Assembly: GCF_030403745.1 (NCBI RefSeq)
Contig: NZ_JAQMWP010000010.1
Coordinates: 124,001-188,000 of the forward strand
Direction of reading: 5' to 3'
Length of the DNA: 64,000 nt
DNA from: Streptomyces sp. S.PB5
GTDB lineage: Bacteria; Actinomycetota; Actinomycetes; Streptomycetales; Streptomycetaceae
Of the stretch, positions 1 through 8,926 are shown one piece after another. Position numbers and translations under genes: made by a program. Under the pieces are notes generated by a model. It had not been told where the DNA came from and searched no databases. It saw only the letters and a list, made by a program, of their open reading frames with translations. Each line of letters begins with the position of its first letter. Positions within the stretch are counted from its first letter, which is position 1.

Positions 1-215
1 TCTGCGCCGGGGGACCCCATACGGCGGCCGACCCCGCGGGGCGCGTCCGGTCCGTCCATGCCCTGCCGTCCCACCAGCGCTCGGTGGCGGGACCGTCACT
101 TGTCTGCCCGGGATCGGGGTACCACCCGGGAGGAGTCACCTGCGTCATGCCCCCCACCGTATGAGGCCTCCGTGAAAGCCGGATGAGAGGGGCCGGACCG
201 GTTTCCGGTTTCCGG
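1..215. other. Gene-free left edge
   Basis: I see no credible coding sequence here. Two CCCGGG arms (107-112 and 125-130) could form a hairpin, but it lacks a T-run, so I do not call a terminator. The stretch lies downstream of the leftward anmK gene and may also carry signals for a gene beyond the edge. Confidence 0.5.
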
Positions 216-1370
216 TCACTCCAGCACGAGTCGTACAGGCCGCTGCCGCGCGGGCGGCGGCAACCTCAGCCCGTCCCGCCCGGGAGTCACCGACCCGAGC
301 ACGCGTGCGTGCCGGGCGCCGGTGCTCGCGGGCACCGTGCCGGGCAGCCCGTGCACGGTCAGAAATCCCAGTACGGCGAAGGCGTACGCCTCTTTCGCGT
401 CCGAGGGCAGCCCCAGCTCGTCGGAGGTGCGCAGCGCCACGCCCGGCAGGCACCCGCCCAGCATCCCCATCAGCACCGGATTGCGGGTCCCGCCGCCCGA
501 GGCGATCACCTCCGTCGCCCTGACGGCCCGCACCGCGTCGGCCACCGTCCGGGCCGTGAGCATGGTCAGCGTGGCGACGACGTCCTCGGCGGGCAGTGTC
601 CCGAACCCGGCCAGCGCGTCCTGCAGATGCCCGAGGTGGAAGAGTTCCTTCCCGGTCGTCTTGGGCGGCGGCAGCGCGTAGTACGGCTCGGCGAGCAGCC
701 GCTCCAGCAGCGGCCCGTGCACCGCCCCGCGCGCCGCCAGCGCCCCGTCGACGTCGTACGCCAGGCGCCCGCCGCTGAACCCCCGGGCGGCCGCGTCGGT
801 CAGCGCGCACCCCGGGCCGGTGTCGAAGGCGGTCCCGTCGGGCGCGGTGAGGTTGGCGATGCCGCCGAGGTTGAGCGCGACCGGCGTGCCCGGACGGCCC
901 CGCAGCCACAGCAGGTCGACCAGGCTGACCAGCGGCGCGCCCTGGCCGCCCGCGGCGATGTCACGCGGCCGGAAGTCGGCGACCACGGGCAGCCCGGTCG
1001 CCTCGGCGATCCAGGCGGGCTGCCCGATCTGCAGCGAGCCGCAGGCCGTGCCCCCGTCGGTCCAGTGGAAGACCGTCTGCCCGTGCGAGGCGACCAACTC
1101 GGCCCGCCCCGCGCACAGTTCACGGTCCGCCCGCACGGCCGCCGCCGCGAAGGCCCGCCCGGTCAGCGTGTCCAGCCGGCACACCTCGGCCATCGTGGTC
1201 GTCCCCGGCGGCAGCGCCGCCGTCAGCGCCGCGCGCAGCTCCTCGTCGTACGCCTCGCTCACCATCCCCAGCGGCCTCAGCACCAGGCTGTCGCCGGCGA
1301 GTCGCAGCTCGGCCGCCGCCGCGTCGATGGCGTCGTACGACGTTCCGGACATCAGGCCGATCACCCGCAT
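216..1370 (-). CDS. anmK: Anhydro-N-acetylmuramic acid kinase
   Basis: This cytoplasmic kinase of the ASKHA fold opens and phosphorylates 1,6-anhydro-N-acetylmuramic acid to MurNAc-6-phosphate in peptidoglycan recycling. The 384-residue length suits the family. The N-terminus has the characteristic GLMSGTSYDAID motif, followed by SHGQTVFHW near residue 95, a GGIANLT segment and a C-terminal ASGGGTRNP segment. The ATG start directly precedes the conserved N-terminus. It sits 4 nt downstream of the transporter gene on the same strand, so the two are probably co-transcribed. The transporter might then import a related substrate, which is inference only. Confidence 0.93.
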   Translation of the reverse strand: MRVIGLMSGTSYDAIDAAAAELRLAGDSLVLRPLGMVSEAYDEELRAALTAALPPGTTTMAEVCRLDTLTGRAFAAAAVRADRELCAGRAELVASHGQTVFHWTDGGTACGSLQIGQPAWIAEATGLPVVADFRPRDIAAGGQGAPLVSLVDLLWLRGRPGTPVALNLGGIANLTAPDGTAFDTGPGCALTDAAARGFSGGRLAYDVDGALAARGAVHGPLLERLLAEPYYALPPPKTTGKELFHLGHLQDALAGFGTLPAEDVVATLTMLTARTVADAVRAVRATEVIASGGGTRNPVLMGMLGGCLPGVALRTSDELGLPSDAKEAYAFAVLGFLTVHGLPGTVPASTGARHARVLGSVTPGRDGLRLPPPARQRPVRLVLE

Positions 1371-1374
1371 CCGC

Positions 1375-2670
1375 TCAACCCGCCTTCCTTCGTGGAGACC
1401 TGACCAGTGCCAGGACGCTCACCGCGCAGGTCACCGCGGCGTAGTACCCCGGGATGTCCACGTTCCCGGTCCGTTCCACGGTCTTGGTGATGATGAGCCC
1501 CGCGCAGCCCGAGAAGACCGCATTGGACAGGGCGTAGGCGAGTCCCAGGCCCGTGTAGCGGACGTTCGTCGGGAAGAGCTCCGCCAGCATCGCGGGGCCC
1601 GGGCCCGCCATCAGGCCGACCACGGCACCCGCGGCGAACACCGCCACCCCCTTCACCGTGTTCGAAGTCCCGCTGTTCTGCAGGAGGTCCAGCAGCGGGA
1701 CCGACAGCACCGCCACGAGCAGGGCGCCCGTCAGCATCACGGGCCGGCGCCCCACGCGGTCGCTGAGCAGGCCCGCCGGGAGGATGCTCGCCGCGAAGCC
1801 CAGATTGGCCAGGACGGTGGCGACCAGGGCCTGCTGGAAGGTCGCGTTCAGCGTGCTCTGCAGATACGAGGGCAGCACGACGAGGAAGGTGTACCCGGCC
1901 GCCGCCCAGCCCATGATCCGCCCCGCGCCCAGGGCGATGGCCCCCGCCACCTCGCGCGCCGGCGGGCGTTCGGCCTCGCGCTCCTCCCGGAACGCGGGGG
2001 TCTCGTCCAGCCGCAGCCTCAGCCACAGCGCCCCGAGCCCCAGTGGCAACGTCAGCAGGAACGGCAACCGCCAGCCCCAGTCGTCCAGTTGGCCCTCGGT
2101 CAGCACGGTCGCCAGCAGGGCGGCCGCCCCCGCACCGGCCAGCAGCCCCAGCGCCACCGTGAACGACTGCCAGGCCCCGTACAGCCCCCGCCGCCCAGGT
2201 GGCGCGAACTCGGTCATCACCGACACCGCCCCGCCGAACTCCCCGCCCGCGGACAGCCCCTGAAGGACCCTCAGGAACGTCAGCAGCCAGGGTGCCAGAG
2301 CCCCGGCCTGGTCGTACGTCGGCAGCGCCCCGATCAGGGTGGTCGCACCCGTCATCAGCGCGATCACCAGGATCAGCACCGGGCGCCGCCCCATCCGGTC
2401 CCCGAGCCGGCCGAACAGCGCCGCGCCGACGGGCCGGAAGAAGAACGCCAGCGCGAAGGAGGCGTACGTCCTGACCAGGGCCTCGGCCTCGCCGCCGCCC
2501 TCCGGGGTGAAGAAGCGGGCCGCGATGACGGTGGCGAAGTAGCCGTAGACGCCGAACTCGTACCACTCGATGAAGTTGCCCACCGACCCCGCGACCAGGG
2601 CACGGCGGGACCGACCGGTCTTCCGATCTTGGAAAATGAGCTCCTCCTCGGTTTTTTGACTCTCCGTCAA
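1375..2670 (-). CDS. MFS transporter, metabolite:H+ symporter (MHS) type
   Basis: A 431-residue integral membrane protein with about twelve hydrophobic segments. Family signatures are visible: NFIEWYEFGVYG at the first helix, GRLGDRMGRRPVL in the loop after helix 2, and a repeat of it (LSDRVGRRPVM) in the second half. This matches the ProP/ShiA/KgtP-like MHS branch, which moves organic acids or osmolytes with protons. The only start in front of the first helix is a TTG with no clear ribosome binding site, so the start is uncertain. It lies upstream of anmK with a 4-nt gap. The substrate cannot be read from the sequence. Confidence 0.88.
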   Translation of the reverse strand: MTESQKTEEELIFQDRKTGRSRRALVAGSVGNFIEWYEFGVYGYFATVIAARFFTPEGGGEAEALVRTYASFALAFFFRPVGAALFGRLGDRMGRRPVLILVIALMTGATTLIGALPTYDQAGALAPWLLTFLRVLQGLSAGGEFGGAVSVMTEFAPPGRRGLYGAWQSFTVALGLLAGAGAAALLATVLTEGQLDDWGWRLPFLLTLPLGLGALWLRLRLDETPAFREEREAERPPAREVAGAIALGAGRIMGWAAAGYTFLVVLPSYLQSTLNATFQQALVATVLANLGFAASILPAGLLSDRVGRRPVMLTGALLVAVLSVPLLDLLQNSGTSNTVKGVAVFAAGAVVGLMAGPGPAMLAELFPTNVRYTGLGLAYALSNAVFSGCAGLIITKTVERTGNVDIPGYYAAVTCAVSVLALVRSPRRKAG

Positions 2671-2828
2671 TCAGCGGGACGCGGCAGGTCAGAGAGCTGA
2701 CGCGTCGACCGTACGGACCCGGCGTCACCCGTCACGGCAACAGCTGCCCGGACCGTCCTTCACTCAGGCAATCGGACGGCTACGCTCGAGGTCTGTACGT
2801 CGTTCGGGCGACTTGGGGAGGTAAGGGG

Positions 2829-5513
2829 ATGACGGAGGAAGGGCTCACGCCGGCCGCCTCGCCCTCCCTGTGGGAACGCGACGAGGAACTCGCCGCCGTG
2901 GAGCAGGCGATCGACGCCCTCCGCGCGGACCGCTCGTCCTCGGGCAGCCTCCTGGTCTTCCGCGGCGAGGCCGGACTCGGCAAGACCGCGCTGCTCACCG
3001 AGACCCGCCGGATCGCCGAGGCCCGCGGCTGCAACGTCTGGTCGGCCCGCGGCGGCGAGACCCTCAGGTCCGTGCCCTTCAACGTGGTCCGGCAGCTGCT
3101 CCAGCCCGCCCTGGTCTCCCTGATGCCGGAGGAGGCACGCGAGTACCTCGGCGACTGGTACGACATCGCCGGCCCCGCCCTCGGCATCACGGAACCCGGT
3201 GCGCCACAGGCCGACCCGCAGGGCGTGTGCGACGGCCTCGTCGCCGCCGTCCGCAGACTCGCCCGCCGCGATTGGCCCCTCGTCCTGGTGATCGACGACG
3301 CCCACTGGGCCGACCAGGAGACCCTGCGCTGGCTCGCCGCGTTCGCCGAGCGCCTCGACGACCTCTCCGTCCTGGTCCTGGTCGCCCGCCGCCCCGGGGA
3401 CGTCTCCGGCGAGAGCGCCCGCCTCCTCGACGCGATCGCCGCGACCTCAGGTGGCCCGGTCGCCACGCTCAGCGCCCTGACCCCCGACGCCACCGCGGGC
3501 CTGACCCGCGCCACCCTCGGCGAGCACGCCGACGCCCCGTTCTGCCGCGAGGTCTGGGCCGTCACCGGCGGCAACCCCTACGAGACCGTCGAACTCCTCG
3601 CCAAGGTCCAGGACAGCGAACTCGAACCCGCCGAGTCCCAGGCCGCCGAACTACGCGCCCTGAACCGCTCCGCCCGCGGCGGTGGCCTCGTCGCCCGCCT
3701 CGAAGGACTCGGCATCGAGGCCACCCGGTTCGCCTGGGCCGCGGCCATCCTCGGCACCGGCATCTCCGTCGACCTCGTGGCCAAGCTCGCCACCATGAGC
3801 CGCGACGAGGCCGTCCGCTGCGCCGAACTCCTGCGCACCGCCCGCATCCTGACCGAACCCGACCCGGCCGCCGTACCCGCCGACGACGGCGACCTGGAGT
3901 TCGTCCACCCCCTCATCGCCACCGCCGTCTACAACTCCATCCCCGATGCCCTGCGCACCGCCATGCACGGCATCGCCGCCCAGGTCGTCACCGACTCCGG
4001 GCTCGGCGCCGCCATGGCCTCCCGGCACCTGCTCCAGGTGCACCCGGACGACGACGAGGAACTCGTCGAGCAGCTGCGCGATGCCGCAGGCGAACACCTC
4101 GCCGTCGGCGCCCCCGACGCGGCCCGCCGCTGTCTGGAGCGGGCCCTGCTGGAACCGCCCCGCCCCGAGGTCCACGCGAGCGTCCTCTACGAACTGGGCT
4201 GCGCCGCCCTGCTCACCGCCCCCTCCACCACCGTCGACCACCTCCAGTCCGCGCTCGGCATGCCCGGCCTCGACGGCCCCCAGCGCGTCGACGCCGTCTT
4301 CCGCCTCTCCCAGGCCCTGCTCCACAACGACCAGCTGGAGGAAGCCGTCCGCACGGTCGAGGCGGAGGCCGCCCGCCTCGAACCCGGCCCCGCCCAGATG
4401 CGGCTCCAGGCAGTCCAGTACATGTGGGAGGGCATCCACGCGGGCGAGGCCACCTCCCCTGGCCGCTCCGAGCGGCTCGCCGCACTCGCCTCCACCTGCA
4501 TCGGCCGCGACAACTCCGAGCGCGCCCTGCTGATGCTGCGCGGCTTCGACGCCATGACCCACGGCGAGAACGCGGAAGAGGTCGTCGAACTCTGCGACCG
4601 CGCCCTCGTCAACGGGCGCCTCGCCCCCGGGCTCGGCTGGACCGACACCGAGTGGGGTGTCGAGATCCTCATGATGCTGGCCAGCAGCTACACCTACACC
4701 GACCGGCTCGACCGCGCCGAGAGCATGTTCACCGAGGGCCTGCGCACCTACGAGTCCGCCGGCTGGAGCGGCGGCCACCTCGCCCTGGCCCACGCCTTCC
4801 TCGGCTTCGCCCTCCGTCGGCGCGGCCGCCTCCGCGATGCCGAGGACACATTGCGCGAGTCCCTGCGCATCGCCGAGCGCGTCGGCCGCGGACTGCCCCT
4901 GTACTGGTCGGCCACCTGCAACCTCGTCGACACCCTCCTCGCCCGCGGCCATGTCGACGAGGCCTGGGAGATCGCCGAGCAGTACGGCTTCGCCCCGCCG
5001 TACCCGTCCACCATCGTGCTGCCCGACCCGCGCTCGGTGCGCGGCCGGCTGCTGCTCGCCGTGGGCCGCACCCAGGAAGCGGTCAACGAACTGGAGGAAG
5101 CGGAGAAGGCGGCGACCGCCCGCGGCCACCACAACCCGGTGATGGTCCCCTGGGCCCTCGACCTGGCCCGTGCCCTCGCCGTGGCGGAACCGAACCGGGC
5201 GGCCCAGCTCGCCGCCGACGCCCGGCGCCGCGCGGAGCGGTTCGGCACGGACACGGCGATCGGGGAGGCGCTGCGGTGCGCGGCCGCGCTGGAGACGGGA
5301 CAGCGGGCGGTGCGGTTGCTCTCCCAGGCGGTGACCTATCTGGAGGCGTCGCCGTGCCAGTACGAGCATGCGGCGGCGCGGGTGGAGTACGGGATCGCCG
5401 CGCGGTCGGTGGCGGAGATCAACCGGGGCCTGGCGCTGGCGCGTTCGTGCGGCGCGGACGGGCTTGTGGCACAGGCGCGGGAGGTGCTGGAGACGGGTAG
5501 GGGCTTGCGCTGA
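2829..5513 (+). CDS. STAND-type AAA ATPase with TPR-like C-terminus, LAL-like without HTH
   Basis: An 894-residue protein resembling the large LuxR (LAL/MalT-like) regulators in its first 800 residues. It has a Walker A motif GEAGLGKT near residue 45, a Walker B motif VLVIDDAHWAD near residue 155, a winged-helix-like segment, and a long alpha-helical TPR-like region with repeated ALxxR/EA patterns. LAL proteins normally end in a LuxR helix-turn-helix; this one stops before it (last residues ETGRGLR). It may act as a STAND signalling ATPase, or be a regulator that lost its DNA-binding end. GGGGAGG precedes the ATG. A REP-like repeat follows directly after the stop. Confidence 0.85.
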   Translation: MTEEGLTPAASPSLWERDEELAAVEQAIDALRADRSSSGSLLVFRGEAGLGKTALLTETRRIAEARGCNVWSARGGETLRSVPFNVVRQLLQPALVSLMPEEAREYLGDWYDIAGPALGITEPGAPQADPQGVCDGLVAAVRRLARRDWPLVLVIDDAHWADQETLRWLAAFAERLDDLSVLVLVARRPGDVSGESARLLDAIAATSGGPVATLSALTPDATAGLTRATLGEHADAPFCREVWAVTGGNPYETVELLAKVQDSELEPAESQAAELRALNRSARGGGLVARLEGLGIEATRFAWAAAILGTGISVDLVAKLATMSRDEAVRCAELLRTARILTEPDPAAVPADDGDLEFVHPLIATAVYNSIPDALRTAMHGIAAQVVTDSGLGAAMASRHLLQVHPDDDEELVEQLRDAAGEHLAVGAPDAARRCLERALLEPPRPEVHASVLYELGCAALLTAPSTTVDHLQSALGMPGLDGPQRVDAVFRLSQALLHNDQLEEAVRTVEAEAARLEPGPAQMRLQAVQYMWEGIHAGEATSPGRSERLAALASTCIGRDNSERALLMLRGFDAMTHGENAEEVVELCDRALVNGRLAPGLGWTDTEWGVEILMMLASSYTYTDRLDRAESMFTEGLRTYESAGWSGGHLALAHAFLGFALRRRGRLRDAEDTLRESLRIAERVGRGLPLYWSATCNLVDTLLARGHVDEAWEIAEQYGFAPPYPSTIVLPDPRSVRGRLLLAVGRTQEAVNELEEAEKAATARGHHNPVMVPWALDLARALAVAEPNRAAQLAADARRRAERFGTDTAIGEALRCAAALETGQRAVRLLSQAVTYLEASPCQYEHAAARVEYGIAARSVAEINRGLALARSCGADGLVAQAREVLETGRGLR

Positions 5514-5537
5514 GCCGCAGGCCGCGGGTTCGGCGGG

Positions 5538-5600
5538 GGCTGGTCGCGCCCACGCGGCGGAGCCGCAAATCGATACAGCCCCGCGCCCCTTAGGGGGCGC
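5538..5600. repeat. Streptomyces REP-like intergenic repeat with terminal hairpin
   Basis: This block begins GGCTGGTCGCGCCCACG and continues through CGGCGGAGCCG, ATCGATACAGCCCCGCG and the hairpin GCGCCCC-TTAG-GGGGCGC (5583-5600). I recognise it as a sequence that recurs many times between genes in Streptomyces genomes. It lies between convergent genes, where the hairpin can act as a terminator for both. Confidence 0.7.
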
Positions 5601-6391
5601 TACAGCGCGAGGAGTTGGTCTGTCACCGTGGCCAGCCGCTTGCGTACGTCGCTGTCGTACGTCCCCTCGTGCGCCCGCGCCGGACTCGTACCGTCGAAGT
5701 AGCCCCCCGTCCCCAAGTCCCGCGTAGCCAGCGCCAAAACCCCCGGCGCCCCGTCCGCGACCGTGCTCCACGGCCTCATCCCGCCCTCCCGCACCATCCC
5801 CGTGTCCATGAAGGTCGCGGGGTGCAGCACGTTCACCGCGACGCCCGTGCCCGCCAACTCCTCGGCCAGCGTGAACGTATGGGCCGCCAGCGCGAACTTG
5901 GCACGGCGGTACGCCCCGAAGCCGTCGTACCCGCGCCGGAACTCGATGTCGTCGAAGTCGACGGGATCCTGCCCGACGGAACCGACGTTGACGATCCGTG
6001 CGGGCGTGTTGGCGCGAAGGACCGGCAGCAAGGCGCGGGTCAGGACCACCGGCGCCAAGTAGTCGACGGCCAGCCGGAGTTCATGGCCGTCGGCGCTGAG
6101 CTCGCGCCCCGAGCCGGGCGCACCGGCGCCCACCCCCGCGTTGTTGATCAGCACGTCCAGGTCGGGATGCGCGCCCGCGACATGCGCCGCCAGCTCCCGC
6201 ACCTGCGCCAGCGAGGCGAGGTCGGCCACGAAGGGCTCGGCGTCGCCCTCGGCGCGCAGTTCCTCGACGAGCTGCCCGGTACGGCGGGGATCGCGGCCGT
6301 GGGCGAGGACGACATGGCCGCAGCGGACCAGCTCGAAGGCGACGTGACGGCCGAGCCCGGAGGTGGCGCCGGTGATCAGAATCGTGGACAT
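5600..6391 (-). CDS. SDR family NAD(P)-dependent oxidoreductase
   Basis: A 263-residue short-chain dehydrogenase. The N-terminus has the nucleotide-binding motif TGATSGLG, then NNAG near residue 88, and a Y-x3-K pair (YRRAK) near residue 160. The pattern resembles the WW-domain-oxidoreductase/retinol-dehydrogenase-like group often annotated as protochlorophyllide reductase-like. The substrate is unknown. The ATG lies 12 nt after a TACGGT box (6403 to 6398), so the mRNA may be leaderless. It faces the STAND ATPase gene tail to tail and lies downstream of the pca operon on the same strand. Confidence 0.88.
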   Translation of the reverse strand: MSTILITGATSGLGRHVAFELVRCGHVVLAHGRDPRRTGQLVEELRAEGDAEPFVADLASLAQVRELAAHVAGAHPDLDVLINNAGVGAGAPGSGRELSADGHELRLAVDYLAPVVLTRALLPVLRANTPARIVNVGSVGQDPVDFDDIEFRRGYDGFGAYRRAKFALAAHTFTLAEELAGTGVAVNVLHPATFMDTGMVREGGMRPWSTVADGAPGVLALATRDLGTGGYFDGTSPARAHEGTYDSDVRKRLATVTDQLLAL

Positions 6392-6428
6392 GCCTCCACC
6401 GTAGGCGTGCGGCGGCCGTGGTGGAGGC
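6392..6428 (-). promoter_or_regulatory. Inverted repeat over the SDR promoter
   Basis: GCCTCCACC (6392-6400) and GGTGGAGGC (6420-6428) form a perfect 9-bp inverted repeat with a 19-nt spacer. One arm overlaps the -10-like TACGGT and abuts the ATG of the SDR gene. It could be an operator. Its position after pcaL also allows a role at the end of that transcript. Confidence 0.35.
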
Positions 6429-6464
6429 AGCTGCCTGGTGCCGGCGAAGCTACGACCGGCAGGG

Positions 6465-7598
6465 TCACCCTTCTTCTGCGGGCGCCTCTTCCTCCGCCAG
6501 CACCCGCTGGGCCGTGGCGAACGCCGAGTTGGCCGCCGGAACCCCGCAGTACACGGCCGTCTGCAGCAGCACCGCCCCGATCTCCTCGGGCGTCAGCCCG
6601 TTGCGCCGGGCGGCCCGGACGTGCATGGCCAGCTCGTCGTAGTGGCCGTGCGCGACCAGCGCCGTGAGCGTGATCATGCTGCGCTCGCGGCGGCTGAGCG
6701 TGGGGTCGGTCCAGATCTCGCCCCACGCGTAGCGCGAGATGAAGTCCTGGAAGCGGGCGGTGAACGGCGTCTGCCGGGCCTGCGCACGGTCCACATGGGC
6801 GTCGCCCAGCACCTCGCGCCGCACCTCCATGCCCCGCTCGGCACCCCCGTCGAAGTGGGTGCGCAGGGCGGTCAGCACGGCCTCCGGGCACTGTGCGGGT
6901 GCCAGGTGCGAGGCGCCCGGGAGCTCCACGAGCGCGGCGCCCGGCACCGCGTCCGCGATCTCCCGCAGATGCGCGGGCGGAGTCGCGGGATCCTCACGGC
7001 CCGCGACCAGGAGCGTCGGCGCGGAGATCTCCGCCAGCCGGTCGCGGATGTCGAAGGCGGCGAGCGCGTCACAGCAGGCGGCGTACCCGGCCGGGTCGGC
7101 GTCCCGGTGGTCCCGCACCAGCCGCGGCACGGTGAATCCGGGGGTGAACCAGCGCGCGTCCGCACTCTCCACCAGCCACTCCATGCCCTCGGCCCGCACC
7201 CGCGCGGCGCGTTCCTCCCACACCCGGGAGCCGCCGAAGTGGGCCGAGGAGCAGATCACGGCCAGCGACGACACCCGCTCCGGGTGATGCACGGCCAGCT
7301 GAAGTCCGACCGCCCCGCCCAGCGACACCCCCGCGTACGCGAACCGCTCGATGCCGAGCGAGTCGGCGAGCGCCAGCACGAGATCCGCGAGGTCACCGAT
7401 CGTGGCCCCGGGCCCGACCAGACCGGCCGCGCTGCCGCCGTGCCCCGGCAGATCCCAGCGGACCACCCGGTGAGTGATGGACAGCTCGGGCGCGACCTTG
7501 TCCCACAGGGCGTACGACGTCCCGAGCGACGGCCCGAGGATCAGCGCGGGAGCCGAAGCCGGGCCCTCGACACGGTGGTTGAGGAGTTTCTCGGTCAA
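6465..7598 (-). CDS. pcaL: Fused 3-oxoadipate enol-lactonase / 4-carboxymuconolactone decarboxylase
   Basis: A 377-residue fusion that catalyses two steps of the protocatechuate branch. Residues 1-250 form an alpha/beta hydrolase (PcaD-like, 3-oxoadipate enol-lactone hydrolysis) with the nucleophile elbow GVSLGG. The last 125 residues are a carboxymuconolactone decarboxylase (PcaC-like) domain with RRERSMITLTALVAHG and the GAVLLQTAVYCGVPAA segment. The fusion is typical of actinomycetes. The start is the TTG at 7598, which shares TTGA with the pcaB stop and implies translational coupling. It is the last gene of the pca operon. Confidence 0.95.
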   Translation of the reverse strand: MTEKLLNHRVEGPASAPALILGPSLGTSYALWDKVAPELSITHRVVRWDLPGHGGSAAGLVGPGATIGDLADLVLALADSLGIERFAYAGVSLGGAVGLQLAVHHPERVSSLAVICSSAHFGGSRVWEERAARVRAEGMEWLVESADARWFTPGFTVPRLVRDHRDADPAGYAACCDALAAFDIRDRLAEISAPTLLVAGREDPATPPAHLREIADAVPGAALVELPGASHLAPAQCPEAVLTALRTHFDGGAERGMEVRREVLGDAHVDRAQARQTPFTARFQDFISRYAWGEIWTDPTLSRRERSMITLTALVAHGHYDELAMHVRAARRNGLTPEEIGAVLLQTAVYCGVPAANSAFATAQRVLAEEEAPAEEG

Positions 7599-8926
7599 CG
7601 TCGCTCCAGAGCACGGTCGGTGAGAGTGGCGGCGGCGCCCGTGTACCGGGCGGGGTCGGCGAGGGCGTCGAGGTCGATGCCCTTCAACTCCGGCTCCTCC
7701 GCCAGAAGTTCGCCGAGACTGCGGCCCTCGGCGTAGGTGCGTCCGGCCAGCTCGGTCAGCAGCGACTTGGCGCGGGCCCGGCCCAGCACGGGGGCCAGCT
7801 CGGCGGACAGCCGCTCGGACACGATCAACCCATGGGTGAGGTCCAGGTGGGCACGCATCACGTCCGCGTGCACCCGCAGCCCCTCGGTGAGGTCGGCGGC
7901 ATCGCGGGCGGCGCCGCCGACCAGCCGCAGCAGGTCCCGCAACGGCTCCCACTCGGCATGCCAGGCGCCGGCCGGCCGCTCGTCCTGCGCGGCCAGGGAC
8001 CCGTACAGCGTGGCCGCGAGCTGCGGCGCCCGCGCGGCCGCCGCCGCGATCAGCGTGGACCGTACGGGATTCGCCTTGTGCGGCATCGCCGACGAACCGC
8101 CCCCGCTGCCCTCCGAGACCTCGGCGATCTCGGTCCGGGCCAGCGTGAGCACATCCGCGGCGGCCTTCCCCAGCGCCCCGGCCGTGAAGGCCAGACAGCC
8201 GGCGAGATCGGCGATCGGTGTGCGCAGGGTGTGCCAGGGCAACTCGGGCGCCTGGAGGCCCAGTTCGCGCGCGTACGCCGCGGGCAGCGCCGTCGGGTCC
8301 GCCGCGCCGTACGCCGTGAAGGCCGCCAGCGTTCCGGCCGCACCCCCGAGCTGGGCGGGCAGCGCGTTCCGTACGGCCGTGATCCGGTCCCGTGCGTCCA
8401 GCACCAGCGACCGCCACCCGGCCGCCTTCAGCCCGAACGTCGTCGGTACGGCGTGCTGGGTCAGGGTCCGGCCGGGCATCGCGGTGTCCCGGTGCTCGGC
8501 GGCCAGCCGGGCCAGCGCCGCCTCCGTGCGGCCGAGGTCGGCGCGGACCAGGTCGAGGGTGCGGACGGCGACCAGGACCGTCGCCGTGTCCATGATGTCC
8601 TGGCTGGTCGCACCGCGGTGGACGTACGACCCGTACTCCCCGCCGACCGCCCGCGTCAGATCGGCGACGAGCGGGATCACCGGATTGCCGCCCGCCCGTG
8701 CGCGTACGGCGAGGTCCCGGGCGTCGAACTCCCCGGACCGGGCGGCCGCGGTCACCGCCGTGGCGGCCTCTTCGGGAGCCAGCCCCAGGGCCGCCTGGGC
8801 GCGGGTCAGCGCGGCCTCCGCGTCGAGCAGCGCCCGCAGATAGGCGGCGTCGCTCGTCGCGGAGGCGGCGGGGGAGCCGGCCCACCCGGGGGCGAGCAGA
8901 CCGGCGTCGGATTCGGCAGAAGTCAC
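7595..8926 (-). CDS. pcaB: 3-carboxy-cis,cis-muconate cycloisomerase
   Basis: A 443-residue member of the fumarase/aspartase superfamily that lactonises 3-carboxy-cis,cis-muconate. The superfamily signature GSSAMPHKANPV is present near residue 280, and the THRxAT-like segment reads HRGATSQDIMDT. The GTG start overlaps the pcaG stop in GTGA. The reading frame stays open further upstream, but that part overlaps pcaG and is not used. It acts in the cytoplasm between the dioxygenase PcaHG and PcaL. Confidence 0.95.
   Translation of the reverse strand: MTSAESDAGLLAPGWAGSPAASATSDAAYLRALLDAEAALTRAQAALGLAPEEAATAVTAAARSGEFDARDLAVRARAGGNPVIPLVADLTRAVGGEYGSYVHRGATSQDIMDTATVLVAVRTLDLVRADLGRTEAALARLAAEHRDTAMPGRTLTQHAVPTTFGLKAAGWRSLVLDARDRITAVRNALPAQLGGAAGTLAAFTAYGAADPTALPAAYARELGLQAPELPWHTLRTPIADLAGCLAFTAGALGKAAADVLTLARTEIAEVSEGSGGGSSAMPHKANPVRSTLIAAAAARAPQLAATLYGSLAAQDERPAGAWHAEWEPLRDLLRLVGGAARDAADLTEGLRVHADVMRAHLDLTHGLIVSERLSAELAPVLGRARAKSLLTELAGRTYAEGRSLGELLAEEPELKGIDLDALADPARYTGAAATLTDRALERR

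Noticed and set aside
147..164. Five-codon frame MPPTV behind GGGAGGAG
   Set aside because: Too short to support, with no downstream gene on that strand to act as its leader.
820..2700. A 626-codon frame opposite anmK and the transporter
   Set aside because: Both genes on the minus strand have full families of conserved motifs; the opposite frame has none.
2870..5500. An 876-codon Arg/Pro-rich frame in the STAND ATPase gene
   Set aside because: It lies in another frame of the same strand, has no motifs, and is explained by third-position GC bias of the real gene.
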